Assembly: GCF_016597785.1 (NCBI RefSeq)
Contig: NZ_JAENJG010000001.1
Span: 186,001 to 250,000 of the forward strand
Direction: 5' to 3'
DNA length: 64,000 nt
Source of the DNA: Leucobacter sp. L43
GTDB taxonomy: Bacteria; Actinomycetota; Actinomycetes; Actinomycetales; Microbacteriaceae
Positions 28,686 to 38,351 of this stretch are shown piece after piece. Each line of letters starts with the position of its first letter. The stretch's first letter is position 1. The notes beneath the pieces are model-generated. The model saw only the letters and a list, made by a program, of their open reading frames with translations. It was not told the DNA's origin and did no database searches. Position numbers and translations under genes: made by a program.

Positions 28686-29597
28686 ATGCAGAAGCGCACT
28701 CTCACCGGAATGTTGGCTCTGGGAGCCGCCGCAACCCTCGCCCTTGCAGGCTGCTCCGGCAATGGGTCCGGCAGCGGCTCCGACGGCGACGGCGGCGGCG
28801 AGAACGGCACCGTCACACTGGGCTACCTGCCGGGTTGGACGGACGGGCTCAGCACCGCCTACCTGCTCGAGGATCAGCTCGGCAAGATGGGCTACGACGT
28901 CGAGATGGAAGAGTTGACCGATGCGGGCGTGCTCTACGCAGGACTCGCCGGTGGAGACTTCGACATCTACCCCTCCGCATGGCCGGAGGTGACGCACGCC
29001 TCTTACATGGAGGAATTCGGCGACCAGATCGAGGATCTCGGCGGCTACTACGACGGCGCCGTGCTGACGCTCGCGGTGCCCGAGTACGTCGACATCGACT
29101 CCATCGAAGACCTCGCCGGTGAAGCGGATCGATTCGGCGGCGAGATCATCGGCATCGAGCCGGGCGCCGGGCTGACCGCGCAGACGCAGGACGTCGCGAT
29201 GCCGGAGTACGGCCTGGACGGCGACTTCGAGCTCGTGACCTCCTCCACCGCGACCATGCTCGCGACGCTGCAGGACAAGATCGACAACGAAGAAGACGTC
29301 GTCGTGACGCTCTGGCGCCCGTTCTGGGCGAACGATGCCTTCCCGCTGAAGGATCTCGAGGACCCGAAGGGTGCGATGGGCGAGCCCGAGACCCTGCACT
29401 TCCTGGGGAAGAAGGGTCTCTCGGAGGAGTACCCCGAGGTCGCCGACTACATCGCCGACATCAAGCTCGACGACGTCGCCTACGGCGCGCTCGAGAGCAT
29501 GGTCACCGGTGACGAGTACAAGGACGACCCCGAGGCGGCGGTCGATGCATGGCTCGAGGAGTACGGAGATGCGTACCCGGGTCTGATCACCAGCTGA
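28686..29597 (+). CDS. proX: Glycine betaine-binding lipoprotein, copy 1
   Basis: Extracytoplasmic substrate-binding protein (OpuAC type) for the transporter. 303 residues: signal peptide with lipobox LALAGC, a Ser/Gly/Asp linker, then the OpuAC domain with tryptophan-bearing segments GYLPGWTDG, SAWPEVTH and LWRPFWAND that would form the aromatic cage for the trimethylammonium group. ATG 28686 has AAAGGA six bases upstream. A strong terminator follows, so this copy ends the main transcript. Confidence 0.92.
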   Translation: MQKRTLTGMLALGAAATLALAGCSGNGSGSGSDGDGGGENGTVTLGYLPGWTDGLSTAYLLEDQLGKMGYDVEMEELTDAGVLYAGLAGGDFDIYPSAWPEVTHASYMEEFGDQIEDLGGYYDGAVLTLAVPEYVDIDSIEDLAGEADRFGGEIIGIEPGAGLTAQTQDVAMPEYGLDGDFELVTSSTATMLATLQDKIDNEEDVVVTLWRPFWANDAFPLKDLEDPKGAMGEPETLHFLGKKGLSEEYPEVADYIADIKLDDVAYGALESMVTGDEYKDDPEAAVDAWLEEYGDAYPGLITS

Positions 29598-29635
29598 CCG
29601 ATCCGTCGTTTCCCTTCGGGGAATCACGCAGTACG

Positions 29636-29682
29636 AAAGGAGCCCTTCCCGAAACACAGTTCCGGGAAGGGCTCCTTTTTTC
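29636..29682 (+). terminator. Rho-independent terminator between the two betaine-binding genes
   Basis: AAAGGAGCCCTTCCCG (29636-29651) pairs with CGGGAAGGGCTCCTTT (29663-29678), followed by six T. It is a strong intrinsic terminator placed inside the gene cluster, so the second binding-protein gene depends on read-through or a promoter of its own. Confidence 0.92.
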
Positions 29683-29722
29683 ATGCCGCACAGCGGCACC
29701 ACGCTTTACGAAAGGACACCAT

Positions 29723-30613
29723 TTGCATTTCCGCACCCTCACTTCTGCTCTCGCACTCACCGCAGCAGCCGCTCTGGCGCTCGCCGGATGTTCTGCCGAG
29801 GACGCCGCCGATGCCAGCGCAGACAGCATCACCATCGGCTACGTCCCCTCCTGGAGCGATGGCAAGACCAGCGGCTTCCTCCTCAAGGACCAGTTCGAAA
29901 AGCTCGGCTACGACGTCGAGATGCAGGAGCTCACTGAGGCAGCCGTGCTGTACACGAGTCTCGCGGAGGGCAGCATCGACGTCTTCTCGGGTGCTTGGAC
30001 CGAGCGCACGCAGGCCGAGTACGTCGCGGGGCGGGAAGATGATTTCGAGGATCTCGGCACCTGGTACGACAACGGCACGATCACCCTCTCGGTGCCCGAC
30101 TATGTCGATATCACGTCACTCGAAGAACTCGCGCCGAATGCCGATCGATTCGACGGGAAGATCATCGGCATCGAGCCGAGCGCGGGTCAGATGAAGCACA
30201 CGGAGGAAGTCGGCATGCCTGCCTACGGACTCGACAGTGAGTTCTCCCTCGTGTCCTCGTCGACGGCGGCGATGCTCGCCTCGGTGAGCGACGCGGTCGA
30301 GACCGGCGACGACATCGTCGTGACGAGCTGGCGCCCGTTCTGGGCGAACGAGGTGTACGGCCTGCGCGACCTCGAAGACCCGAAGGGTGTCATGGGCACC
30401 CCCGAGGGCATTCATGTGCTCGCGACCCAGGGATTCACCGAGCGCTTTTCCGACGCGGCAGACTACGCCGCAGATTTCAAGCTGAACGACGAGGCCTTCA
30501 GCACGCTCGAGAACGCGATGACGAACGAATACGAGGTGGGTGAAGAGGCCGAGGCCGTCGACGCCTGGATCGACGAGCACCCCGACGCATTCCCCGGCCT
30601 GCTCGCCGAATAG
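29723..30613 (+). CDS. Glycine betaine-binding lipoprotein, copy 2
   Basis: Second OpuAC-type binding protein, 296 residues, paralogous to the preceding one (shared GY[LV]P.W.DG, LEDPKG.MG and WRPFWAN). Signal peptide with lipobox LALAGC. TTG start is supported by AAAGGA six bases upstream; no ATG or GTG fits before the signal peptide. Cage residues differ slightly (SWRPFWANE; SGAWTERTQ), so substrate preference may differ. It lies beyond a strong terminator, so its dose relative to the transporter may be controlled. Confidence 0.9.
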   Translation: MHFRTLTSALALTAAAALALAGCSAEDAADASADSITIGYVPSWSDGKTSGFLLKDQFEKLGYDVEMQELTEAAVLYTSLAEGSIDVFSGAWTERTQAEYVAGREDDFEDLGTWYDNGTITLSVPDYVDITSLEELAPNADRFDGKIIGIEPSAGQMKHTEEVGMPAYGLDSEFSLVSSSTAAMLASVSDAVETGDDIVVTSWRPFWANEVYGLRDLEDPKGVMGTPEGIHVLATQGFTERFSDAADYAADFKLNDEAFSTLENAMTNEYEVGEEAEAVDAWIDEHPDAFPGLLAE

Positions 30614-30698
30614 AGAAATCAGGAGCGCCCGGCGCCGTTGCCGCGTAGGATCGGCGACGTCGGGCGCTTCCGGCTCGGCCTGTCATCGAGGAGAGACC

Positions 30699-31181
30699 AT
30701 GAGCGATTCAGCCCTCGCACCCGAGATCGAATCCCGACCCGAAGTGCATCTGGCCGTCGTGCGGGAGACCGTTCCGTTCGACCGCATTCCCGAGCTCTAC
30801 GACCGCGCGTACCCAGCGATCTTCCAGGCGTTGGCAGAGACAGGCGTGTCTCCGGCCGCCGCCCCGATGGGCGTGATGCACGGCTCCCCGGCGGCGGAGG
30901 GCCTCGACCTGTCGGTGGCCGTGCCGATCCCTCAGCCATACACCGGAACCGGCGGCGGGATCACGGCCGAGACGATTCCGGCCGCCCGCACCGCCACGAT
31001 GCTGCTGCGCGGCGACTTCAGCGGACTGTCGGCCGCATATGAGCGTCTCTACGCCTGGATCAGCGAGCGGGGAGAGCAGCCGACCGGCATCGCGTGGGAG
31101 CAGTACCTCACCGAACCCGAGCCCGGCGGTGACCCTGCCCTCAACGAGACGCTGATCGGGGTGCAGCTCGCCGGTGACTGA
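30699..31181 (+). CDS. GyrI-like / effector-binding domain protein
   Basis: 160-residue stand-alone protein of the GyrI-like (bacterial transcription activator effector-binding, SOUL-like) fold. The pattern of paired repeats is visible in VHLAVVRETVPFDRIPELYD and ATMLLRGDFSGLSAAYERLY, ending with WEQYLTEPEPG as in family members. There is no DNA-binding domain, so it is not itself a regulator; related proteins bind small hydrophobic molecules or gyrase. Ribosome-binding site GAGGAGAGA precedes the ATG. Function here unknown. Confidence 0.8.
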   Translation: MSDSALAPEIESRPEVHLAVVRETVPFDRIPELYDRAYPAIFQALAETGVSPAAAPMGVMHGSPAAEGLDLSVAVPIPQPYTGTGGGITAETIPAARTATMLLRGDFSGLSAAYERLYAWISERGEQPTGIAWEQYLTEPEPGGDPALNETLIGVQLAGD

Positions 31182-31311
31182 TGGCCGGTAAGCTGGATCC
31201 ACACCATCAGGCACCAGCGCGGCGATGAGCTGCCGCGCGACCACGCGGTGCCGTCCACATCGAACCCCGATGCCGCAGCTGAGCGCGGTATCGAGAAGCG
31301 GAGCCCCACGC

Positions 31312-33906
31312 ATGAGCGCGATTCCCGACAAGCCCGTACTCGAAGGCCTCGAAGCGAAATGGGGCCCGGTGTGGGAGGAAGCCGGCACGTACGCCTTCCC
31401 GCGAGCGCGCGCTTCCCGGGAGAACGTCTACAGCATCGACACGCCCCCGCCGACGGCGTCGGGATCGCTGCACGTGGGACACGTCTTCTCGTACACGCAC
31501 ACCGATACCATCGCGCGGTACCAGCGCATGCAGGGCAAGGCCGTCTTCTACCCGATGGGGTGGGACGACAACGGGCTGCCGACGGAGCGACGCGTGCAGA
31601 ACTACTACGGCGTGCGCTGCGATCCGTCGCTGCCGTACGTCGAGGGATTCGTCCCTCCGCACGAAGGGGGCGACGGCAAGAGCATCAAGGCGGCGGATCA
31701 GCAGCCGATCTCCCGCCGCAACTTCATCGAGCTGTGCGAGCGCCTCACCGAGGAGGACGAGCAGCAGTTCGAGGCGCTCTGGCGCACGCTCGGGCTCTCC
31801 GTCGACTGGAAGCAGAGCTACCGAACAATCGGAGCCGAGTCGCTGCGCGCGTCCCAGCTCGCCTTCCTCCGCAACGTCCAGCGCGGCGAGGCCTACCAGG
31901 CCCAGGCGCCGACCCTGTGGGACGTGACGTTCCGCACGGCGGTCGCCCAGGCGGAGCTCGAGGATCGCGATCAGCCGAGCGCCTATCACACGCTCGCCTT
32001 CCACAAGTCGGACGGATCGGGCGACATCCTCATCGATACCACGCGTCCCGAACTGCTCGCAGCGTGCGTCGCGCTCGTCGCGCACCCCGACGATGAGCGC
32101 TTCCAGCCGCTCTTCGGCTCGACAGTGCGCACTCCCCTGTTCGACGTCGAGGTGCCGATCCTGGCCCACCATCTCGCGCAGAAGGACAAGGGCACCGGAA
32201 TCGCGATGATCTGCACGTTCGGCGATGTGACCGATGTGGTCTGGTGGCGCGAACTCGACCTGCCGAATCGTGCCATCCTCGGATTCGACGGCCGCGTGAT
32301 CTCTGAGGCGCCCGACGTCATCACGAGCGAGACCGGGCGTGCAGCCTACGCGGAGATCGCGGGCAAGACCGTGTTCAGTGCGAAGCAGATCGTCGTCGAC
32401 TCGCTGCGCGCTTCCGGCGAGCTCGTCGGCGACATCCGCAAGATCACGCATCCCGTCAAGTTCTTCGAGAAGGGCGACAAGCCGCTCGAAATCGTTTCGA
32501 CCCGCCAGTGGTACGTCGTGAACGGTGCTCGCGATGAGGCGCTCCGCGATCGCCTGCTCGCGCACGGGCGAGAGCTCGAGTGGCATCCCGACTTCATGCG
32601 CGTGCGCTACGAGAACTGGGTCGAGGGCCTCTCCGGTGATTGGCTGATCTCGCGTCAGCGCTTCTTCGGTGTCGCGATCCCGGTGTGGTACCCGCTCGAC
32701 GCCGACGGCAATCCGGTCTTCGACGAGCCGATCCTGCCGAGTGAGGATCAGCTGCCCGTCGACCCGTCGAGTGACGTCCCCGCCGGGTACACGGCCGATC
32801 AGCGCGGAGTCGCAGGCGGGTTCCAGGGCGAGGTCGACGTGATGGACACGTGGGCGACCTCTTCGCTCACCCCGCAGCTCGCGGGCGGCTGGGAGCGCGA
32901 CCCGGAGCTGTTCGATCTCGTGTACCCGTTCAGTCTCAGGCCGCAGGGTCAGGACATCATCCGGACGTGGTTGTTCTCGACGCTGCTGCGTTCGGAGCTC
33001 GAGTGCGGCCAGCTGCCGTGGCAGCACGCGGGCATCTCCGGGTGGATCCTGGATCCCGATCGGAAGAAGATGTCGAAGTCGAAGGGCAACGTGGTGACGC
33101 CCGCCGGCATGCTCGAGCAGCACGGGTCGGACGCCGTGCGCTACTGGGCGGCCTCGGCGAAGCTCGGCACGGATGCGGCGTTCGACCCGCAGAATCCGAC
33201 GCAGATCAAGATCGGCCGTCGTCTGGCGATCAAGCTGCTGAACGCGGCGAAATTCACCCTCAGTTTCGACGACTCGGGCGCCGGGACCGTCACGGAAGCG
33301 CTCGACCGCGCCGTGCTCGCCGGACTCGCGGGAGTGATCGAGCAGGCGACGCGCGCATTCGAGAACTACGACCATGCCCGTGCACTCGAGCTGACCGAAT
33401 CGTATTTCTGGACCTTCTGCGACGACTATCTCGAGCTCGTGAAGGAGCGCGCGCACAACGGTCAAGGCCAGTCGCAGGCGTCGGCAGTGACCGCCCTGCG
33501 CACCTCGCTCTCCGTGTTCGTGCGCCTGCTCGCGCCGTTCCTGCCGTATGCCACGGAGGAAGTGTGGTCGTGGTTCGGCGAAGGGTCTGTGCACCAGGCC
33601 GACTGGCCCGTGCCGGAGGAGGCCGCCTCGCTCGCCGGGGACGACTCCGACGCCGCATTGCTCGGCCTCGTCGGCGAGGCGCTCGTGGGCATCCGCGGAG
33701 CGAAGACGGCCGCAAAGGCTTCGCAGAAGACCCCGGTGTCGATCGCGGTCGTGCAGGCCCGGCAGCCCGATCTCGCCCGCCTCGAGTCGGCCTCGGCTGA
33801 TCTCGCCGCAGTCGGAAAGATCGCCGAGCTTCGGATCGAGGCCGGCCCGGACGATCTGAGCGGAGTCACCGTCGCCGACATCCAGCTCGCACCAGTGGAG
33901 GCGTGA
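31312..33906 (+). CDS. valS: Valyl-tRNA synthetase
   Basis: Charges tRNA-Val. 864 residues, class I: HVGH in PTASGSLHVGHVFSYTH, KMSKS loop KKMSKSKGNVVTP, editing-domain DTTRPE, and anticodon-binding C-terminal domain. The protein is of the shorter actinobacterial/archaeal-like type without a long C-terminal coiled coil. ATG 31312 fits the family N-terminus. No T-box was seen in the ~130-bp region upstream. A small unknown gene follows immediately. Confidence 0.96.
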   Translation: MSAIPDKPVLEGLEAKWGPVWEEAGTYAFPRARASRENVYSIDTPPPTASGSLHVGHVFSYTHTDTIARYQRMQGKAVFYPMGWDDNGLPTERRVQNYYGVRCDPSLPYVEGFVPPHEGGDGKSIKAADQQPISRRNFIELCERLTEEDEQQFEALWRTLGLSVDWKQSYRTIGAESLRASQLAFLRNVQRGEAYQAQAPTLWDVTFRTAVAQAELEDRDQPSAYHTLAFHKSDGSGDILIDTTRPELLAACVALVAHPDDERFQPLFGSTVRTPLFDVEVPILAHHLAQKDKGTGIAMICTFGDVTDVVWWRELDLPNRAILGFDGRVISEAPDVITSETGRAAYAEIAGKTVFSAKQIVVDSLRASGELVGDIRKITHPVKFFEKGDKPLEIVSTRQWYVVNGARDEALRDRLLAHGRELEWHPDFMRVRYENWVEGLSGDWLISRQRFFGVAIPVWYPLDADGNPVFDEPILPSEDQLPVDPSSDVPAGYTADQRGVAGGFQGEVDVMDTWATSSLTPQLAGGWERDPELFDLVYPFSLRPQGQDIIRTWLFSTLLRSELECGQLPWQHAGISGWILDPDRKKMSKSKGNVVTPAGMLEQHGSDAVRYWAASAKLGTDAAFDPQNPTQIKIGRRLAIKLLNAAKFTLSFDDSGAGTVTEALDRAVLAGLAGVIEQATRAFENYDHARALELTESYFWTFCDDYLELVKERAHNGQGQSQASAVTALRTSLSVFVRLLAPFLPYATEEVWSWFGEGSVHQADWPVPEEAASLAGDDSDAALLGLVGEALVGIRGAKTAAKASQKTPVSIAVVQARQPDLARLESASADLAAVGKIAELRIEAGPDDLSGVTVADIQLAPVEA

Positions 33907-33908
33907 CG

Positions 33909-34205
33909 ATGCAGCTCGGGGCGCGCTGGCAGAGGGGCACTCCCCCGCACCGCAGCGTGCCCGAAGCGCTGCATGCCGCGATCGCCGAGCAGGAGAACGG
34001 GCATCCGGAGGCTGATTCGTGGACGCTGACCTGGCTCGAAGGCCGGCCGCGCTGCGAGCTCGATGACCTCGTGTTCGTCGCGCTCGACGTGGTCGGTCGC
34101 GTGCGCACCGGGCCCGTGAGCGGGAGCGGCGAGCCGGGGCTCGCGGAGGAGCGTCTGGCCCACAGCGCAGACGACGACGCCGACGATGATGACTGGCTGA
34201 GTTGA
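33909..34205 (+). CDS. Small conserved hypothetical protein
   Basis: 98-residue soluble protein I do not recognise. It has a basic N-terminus with RSVPEALHAAIAEQE, a middle strand region SWTLTWLEGRPRCELDD and a highly acidic tail (DDDADDDDWLS). GGAGG lies seven bases before the ATG, two bases after the valS stop, so it is coupled to valS. The codon pattern and spacing support a real gene; it may be a Microbacteriaceae-specific partner. Confidence 0.65.
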   Translation: MQLGARWQRGTPPHRSVPEALHAAIAEQENGHPEADSWTLTWLEGRPRCELDDLVFVALDVVGRVRTGPVSGSGEPGLAEERLAHSADDDADDDDWLS

Positions 34206-34213
34206 GGAGTTCG

Positions 34214-34873
34214 ATGTTTCGCGGAGACGACCTGGTCGGGCGCCGATTCGGCGCAAGCATGGCGGTGGCAGTCATCGCCCTCATGGGGCTGAGCGCCTGT
34301 GCTCCCGAGCCTGCGGCGGACGGCGGTGCGCGCGGCGACGGATCGTCGTCGGCGTCCGCCTCGGCCTCCGCGGAGGCGGACGCCGACTCCTCCGGGTCTG
34401 ACGAGAGTGCGACTGCCGGTGAGGACGCCGGGGCGGACGATGAAGCGGGCAGCGATGCATCGAGCGTCGGCGAGGGCGACCGCAAAGCGAACGGCGCCGC
34501 CTCCGGGAGCAGCGAGGGCGGATGGCCGCAGCAGGGCGATCCGCAGGACACGTCGAAATCGACGACGCTCCCCGCGTCATTCCCGGTGGCCGATTTCGTC
34601 GTGCCCGACGGCGCCCGCATCGACGATGCCGGTGAGCGATCGGCGAGCGAATGGTATCTCGTGCTCACCGCTGAGGACCGGGCTGCCGCTGATGCGCTGT
34701 GGCAGTCGATCGTCAGCGCGAGCGGGTTCGCCGAATCGGAGCGATCCGAGACCGGTGATGGCGGCGTCGCCGCCACACTCACACACGGCACGCTGAGCGT
34801 CACCGCTCTGCAGATCCCCCAGAAGAACGGGTCCGTACTGCTGAGCTTCGATATCACCGCAGTGGGCGGTTGA
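34214..34873 (+). CDS. Putative lipoprotein of unknown function
   Basis: 219-residue exported lipoprotein: signal peptide SMAVAVIALMGLSAC with lipobox LSAC, a ~75-residue low-complexity Ala/Ser/Asp/Glu/Gly linker that would tether it to the membrane, and a C-terminal globular domain (VPDGARIDDAGERSASEWYL, then VTALQIPQKNGSVLLSFDI). GAGGAG precedes ATG. No family recognised. Its stop overlaps the possible TTG of the phosphatase gene. Confidence 0.78.
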   Translation: MFRGDDLVGRRFGASMAVAVIALMGLSACAPEPAADGGARGDGSSSASASASAEADADSSGSDESATAGEDAGADDEAGSDASSVGEGDRKANGAASGSSEGGWPQQGDPQDTSKSTTLPASFPVADFVVPDGARIDDAGERSASEWYLVLTAEDRAAADALWQSIVSASGFAESERSETGDGGVAATLTHGTLSVTALQIPQKNGSVLLSFDITAVGG

Positions 34874-35466
34874 GCGTGCGCATCGCTCTCATCCGGCACG
34901 GGCAGACCGACTGGAATCTCTCCGGTCGCATGCAGGGTCGCACCGACATTCCGCTGAACGCCACCGGCCGAGAGCAGGCCAGCGTCCTCGCCGAGCGACT
35001 CTCACGAGCAGGCGGGTGGGACGCGGTCGTGACGAGTCCGCTGCTCCGAGCTCGGCAGACGGCTGAGATCCTCGCCGAGCGGCTCGGTCTCGAGGCGGTG
35101 ACGTGCGAGGGGCTCGTCGAGCGCTCCTTCGGCGATGCGGAAGGCTTGTCGCACAGTGTCGCCCTCGAGCACTGGCCGTCGCGCCAGTACCCGAGCATGG
35201 AGGGTCATGACGAGGTCGCTGAGCGGGGGGTATCGGCGCTCGACCGCATCGCCGATCAGTTTCGGAACGGCCGCGTCATCGCTGTGACGCACGGTTCGTT
35301 CATCCGGCATCTGCTCGCGGACATTTCCGGGCTGCCGGCAGATGAGGTGCCCCGGGCCGAGAATCTCGCCATCTCCGAGGTCGAGCGCGACGAGTCAGGA
35401 ACGTGGCACGTGCGTTCCATCGCAGGCCGCGCCTGGGAGCCTGGCGAGGGCATTCGCCGCGCTTGA
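34870..35466 (+). CDS. Histidine phosphatase family protein (phosphoglycerate-mutase-like)
   Basis: 198-residue enzyme of the histidine phosphatase superfamily: RHGQTDWN at the N-terminus carries the phosphohistidine, SPLLRARQTAEILAERLG, and the second histidine in VTHGSFIRHLL. Members include cofactor-dependent mutases, alpha-ribazole and broad-specificity phosphatases; the substrate here is unknown. The start may be TTG 34870, overlapping the upstream stop, or GTG 34876. Convergent with clpX. Confidence 0.88.
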   Translation: MSVRIALIRHGQTDWNLSGRMQGRTDIPLNATGREQASVLAERLSRAGGWDAVVTSPLLRARQTAEILAERLGLEAVTCEGLVERSFGDAEGLSHSVALEHWPSRQYPSMEGHDEVAERGVSALDRIADQFRNGRVIAVTHGSFIRHLLADISGLPADEVPRAENLAISEVERDESGTWHVRSIAGRAWEPGEGIRRA

Positions 35467-35529
35467 CGTCGCGTACCGCAGGAGTCGTGCCGCGGGCGCG
35501 CCCGAGCTCTCAACAGAGAGGCCGATGAC

Positions 35530-36801
35530 TTACGCGCTCTCGCGGCCTCCACGGGCCTGCAGCACGCGCGGCGCAGCTTCCCCGTTCACCGATTCCCGGG
35601 TCACGATGACCTTCGTGATGTCACCGTCGGAAGGCACCTCGAACATGACGGGCCCGAGGATCCCTTCGAGGATCGCACGGAGCCCACGAGCGCCGGTCTT
35701 GCGTTCGACGGCGAGTTCAGCGATGGCTTCAAGCGCGGCATCCTCGAACTCGAGACTCACGCCGTCGAGTTCGAACATGCGCTGGTACTGCTTCACGAGT
35801 GCATTCTTCGGCTCGGTGAGAATGCGCGTCAGCGCTTCGACGTCGAGCGGATCGACCGTCGCTACGATCGGCAGGCGTCCGATGAACTCGGGAATGAGAC
35901 CGAACTTATGCAGATCTTCAGGTTGCACCTGAGCGAAGAGCTGATCGTCGTTGCGCTTGCTCGATACCGGCGCACCGAACCCGATGCCGCCCTTGCCGAG
36001 GCGAGACCCGACGATCTCCTCGAGACCGGCGAATGCGCCGGCGACGATGAAGAGCACGTTCGTGGTGTCGAGTTGGATGAACTCCTGATTCGGGTGCTTG
36101 CGCCCGCCCTGCGGAGGAATCGATGCGACCGTGCCCTCCAGGATCTTGAGGAGCGCCTGCTGCACGCCTTCGCCCGAGACATCGCGCGTGATCGAGGGGT
36201 TCTCGGCTTTACGAGAGATCTTGTCGATCTCATCGATGTAGATGATGCCCATCTCTGCGCGCGCGACATCGAAATCGGCTGCCTGCAGAAGCTTCAGGAG
36301 GATGTTTTCGACGTCTTCGCCGACGTACCCCGCTTCGGTGAGGGCCGTGGCGTCAGCAACCGCGAACGGCACACCGAGCTGTCGTGCCAGCGACTGCGCG
36401 AGATACGTCTTGCCGCACCCGGTCGGGCCGATGAGCAGAATATTCGACTTCGCGATCTCCACCTGCTCCGAGGCGACCTCAGCGCTCGCGAGCGACGAGA
36501 GCGCGCGCACACGCTTGTAGTGGTTGTACACCGCAACGGCGAGTGACTGCTTGGCCCGGTCCTGCCCGATGACGTACTGGTCGAGGAAGTCGGCGATCTC
36601 ACGAGGCTTGTGCAGAGTGAAGTCGGAGGTCTCCCCCGTCTGGTGCTCCGCGAGGCGCTCCTCGATGATCTCATTGCAGAGCGCCACGCACTCATCGCAG
36701 ATGTAGATCTGCGGGCCGGCGATGAGCTGCTGCACTTGCTTCTGCGACTTGCCGCAGAAGGAGCACTTGAGCAGCTCGCTGCTTTCGCCGATCTTCGCCA
36801 T
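35530..36801 (-). CDS. clpX: ATP-dependent protease ATP-binding subunit ClpX
   Basis: AAA+ unfoldase that feeds ClpP. 423 residues: N-terminal zinc-binding domain (CSFCGK and ICDECVALC), Walker [13 protein letters not shown], pore loop in [12 protein letters not shown], Walker [14 protein letters not shown] 36801 has AAGGAG six bases upstream, ruling out the longer frame. Last gene of tig-clpP1-clpP2-clpX, separated from clpP2 by ~115 bp that holds a hairpin. Confidence 0.97.
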   Translation of the reverse strand: MAKIGESSELLKCSFCGKSQKQVQQLIAGPQIYICDECVALCNEIIEERLAEHQTGETSDFTLHKPREIADFLDQYVIGQDRAKQSLAVAVYNHYKRVRALSSLASAEVASEQVEIAKSNILLIGPTGCGKTYLAQSLARQLGVPFAVADATALTEAGYVGEDVENILLKLLQAADFDVARAEMGIIYIDEIDKISRKAENPSITRDVSGEGVQQALLKILEGTVASIPPQGGRKHPNQEFIQLDTTNVLFIVAGAFAGLEEIVGSRLGKGGIGFGAPVSSKRNDDQLFAQVQPEDLHKFGLIPEFIGRLPIVATVDPLDVEALTRILTEPKNALVKQYQRMFELDGVSLEFEDAALEAIAELAVERKTGARGLRAILEGILGPVMFEVPSDGDITKVIVTRESVNGEAAPRVLQARGGRESA

Positions 36802-36881
36802 GCGGAGCTCCTTCACCTAACTCGGTCTGATCCGATGCCTTCGAGACTAGCGGGAGCCTCAGACATTGATGGGCGGCGCGC

Positions 36882-36911
36882 CGGAGCCCCGGGGTCGCCC
36901 CCGAGGCTCCG
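36882..36911 (-). terminator. Hairpin between clpP2 and clpX
   Basis: CGGAGCC (36882-36888) pairs with GGCTCCG (36905-36911), with a GC inner stem, just after the clpP2 stop on the minus strand. No T-run follows; it may weaken read-through into clpX or mark mRNA processing. Confidence 0.4.
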
Positions 36912-36916
36912 TGTGA

Positions 36917-37588
36917 CTACTTCGCGATGACCGGCTGCGGGTTCTTCCGACTCGTCAGCACCTGGTCGACGAGCCCGTATTCGAACGCCTCCTGTGCGCT
37001 GAGAATCTTATCGCGATCGATGTCGCGATTCACCTCTTCGATGCTGCGCTTGGAGTGCTTCGACAGCGTCTCCTCGAGCCATTCGCGCATCCGCAGGATC
37101 TCGCGGGCCTGGATCTCGATGTCCGAGGCCTGGCCGTGGCCGCCCTGACCGCTGGATGGCTGGTGGATCAGCACGCGCGCGTTGGGCAGCGCGAGCCGCT
37201 TCCCCGGGGTTCCACCGGCGAGCAGCACCGCCGCAGCCGACGCCGCCTGGCCGAGGCACACCGTCTGCACGTGCGGGCGAATGTACTGCATCGTGTCGTA
37301 GATCGCCGTCATGGCGGTGAAGGAGCCGCCCGGCGAGTTGATGTACATGGTGATGTCCCGCTCAGGGTCCTGGCTCTCGAGCACCAGGAGCTGGGCCATG
37401 ACGTCGTCGGCTGACGCATCGTCGACCTGCACGCCGAGGAAGATGATGCGATCCTCGAAGAGCTTGGCGTACGGATCCTGACGCTTGTAGCCGTAGGCCG
37501 TGCGCTCTTCGAAGGTCGGGAGCACGTAGCGCGCATCGGGCATCTGCAGGCTCGATCCGCCGGACTGGGGCATGTATGGAGTATTCAT
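36917..37588 (-). CDS. clpP2: ATP-dependent Clp protease proteolytic subunit ClpP2
   Basis: Serine peptidase of the hetero-tetradecameric ClpP1P2 core used by actinobacteria. 223 residues with an N-terminal extension of about 35 residues. Catalytic serine in [13 protein letters not shown], histidine in [11 protein letters not shown], aspartate in [15 protein letters not shown] shows the oxyanion/handle region. Starts 27 bp after clpP1, same transcript. ClpX downstream is its partner unfoldase. Confidence 0.95.
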   Translation of the reverse strand: MNTPYMPQSGGSSLQMPDARYVLPTFEERTAYGYKRQDPYAKLFEDRIIFLGVQVDDASADDVMAQLLVLESQDPERDITMYINSPGGSFTAMTAIYDTMQYIRPHVQTVCLGQAASAAAVLLAGGTPGKRLALPNARVLIHQPSSGQGGHGQASDIEIQAREILRMREWLEETLSKHSKRSIEEVNRDIDRDKILSAQEAFEYGLVDQVLTSRKNPQPVIAK

Positions 37589-37615
37589 CGAGTGAGTTGC
37601 TTCCTGTCCGTCACG

Positions 37616-38200
37616 TTAGTTACTGGTGCCGCCGCCGCCGATGACATCGGTGGCTGAATCGCGGATGAAGTCGATGAAGCCGTACTCGAGCGCCTCATCT
37701 GCGGTGAACCAGCGATCGCGGTCGCCGTCCTCATTGATCTGCTCCAGCGTCTTCCCGGTCTGCGCCGCGGTGATCTCGGCGAGGCGGTTCTTCATCGAGG
37801 TGATGAGCTGCGCCTGGGTCTGGATGTCGCTCGCCGTGCCGCCGAATCCGCCGTGCGGCTGGTGCAGCAGCACGCGGGCGTTCGGGGTGATGTAGCGCTT
37901 GCCCCTGGTGCCGGCGGTGAGCAGGAACTGGCCCATCGACGCGGCCATGCCGATGCCGACGGTGACGATGTCATTCGGAACGAATGACATCGTGTCGTAG
38001 ATCGCCATGCCCGCGGTGATCGAGCCGCCGGGAGAGTTGATGTAGAGGTAGATGTCGGCCTTGGGATCCTCTGCAGCCAGCAGCAGGATCTTGGCGCAGA
38101 TCTCATTCGCGTTGTCGTCACGGACTTCGGAACCGAGCCAGATGATACGGTCCTTCAGCAGTCGTTCGAACACGCTGTTCGGTGGCGTCTGTTCAGCCAT
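37616..38200 (-). CDS. clpP1: ATP-dependent Clp protease proteolytic subunit ClpP1
   Basis: First ClpP paralogue. 194 residues: catalytic serine in [13 protein letters not shown], histidine in [11 protein letters not shown], aspartate in DGDRDRW, and [11 protein letters not shown] 38200 (MAEQTPP) is chosen; the frame extends further upstream only into antisense of tig. GGAG lies six bases ahead. A C-terminal glycine-rich tail (IGGGGTSN) ends the protein. Works with ClpP2 and ClpX encoded next. Confidence 0.95.
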   Translation of the reverse strand: MAEQTPPNSVFERLLKDRIIWLGSEVRDDNANEICAKILLLAAEDPKADIYLYINSPGGSITAGMAIYDTMSFVPNDIVTVGIGMAASMGQFLLTAGTRGKRYITPNARVLLHQPHGGFGGTASDIQTQAQLITSMKNRLAEITAAQTGKTLEQINEDGDRDRWFTADEALEYGFIDFIRDSATDVIGGGGTSN

Positions 38201-38297
38201 GCGGCGCTCCATTCGTTGTTGCTTGGTTCGAGCGTACCGAGTCGTTCGCGCCTCGTGAGCCGTGTTCGCCGTGGGCGCATGGCCGCCGATACGCAAC

Positions 38298-38330
38298 GAT
38301 CCCCCGCCTCGAAGTTCGAGGCAGGGGATC
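38298..38330 (-). terminator. Hairpin after tig
   Basis: GATCCCCCGCCTCG (38298-38311) pairs with CGAGGCAGGGGATC (38317-38330) with one mismatch and a tight loop, between the tig stop and clpP1 on the minus strand. No strong T-run, so partial termination or RNA stability element. Confidence 0.5.
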
Positions 38331-38351
38331 GCGGATGCGGCGGGAGGCGAC

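Noticed and set aside
31182-31311. T-box or other riboswitch before valS
   Set aside because: No TGGNACC core and no terminator or sequester hairpin found.
31207-34899. 1230-codon open frame antisense to valS and neighbours
   Set aside because: Spans three genuine plus-strand genes; composition typical of a shadow frame.
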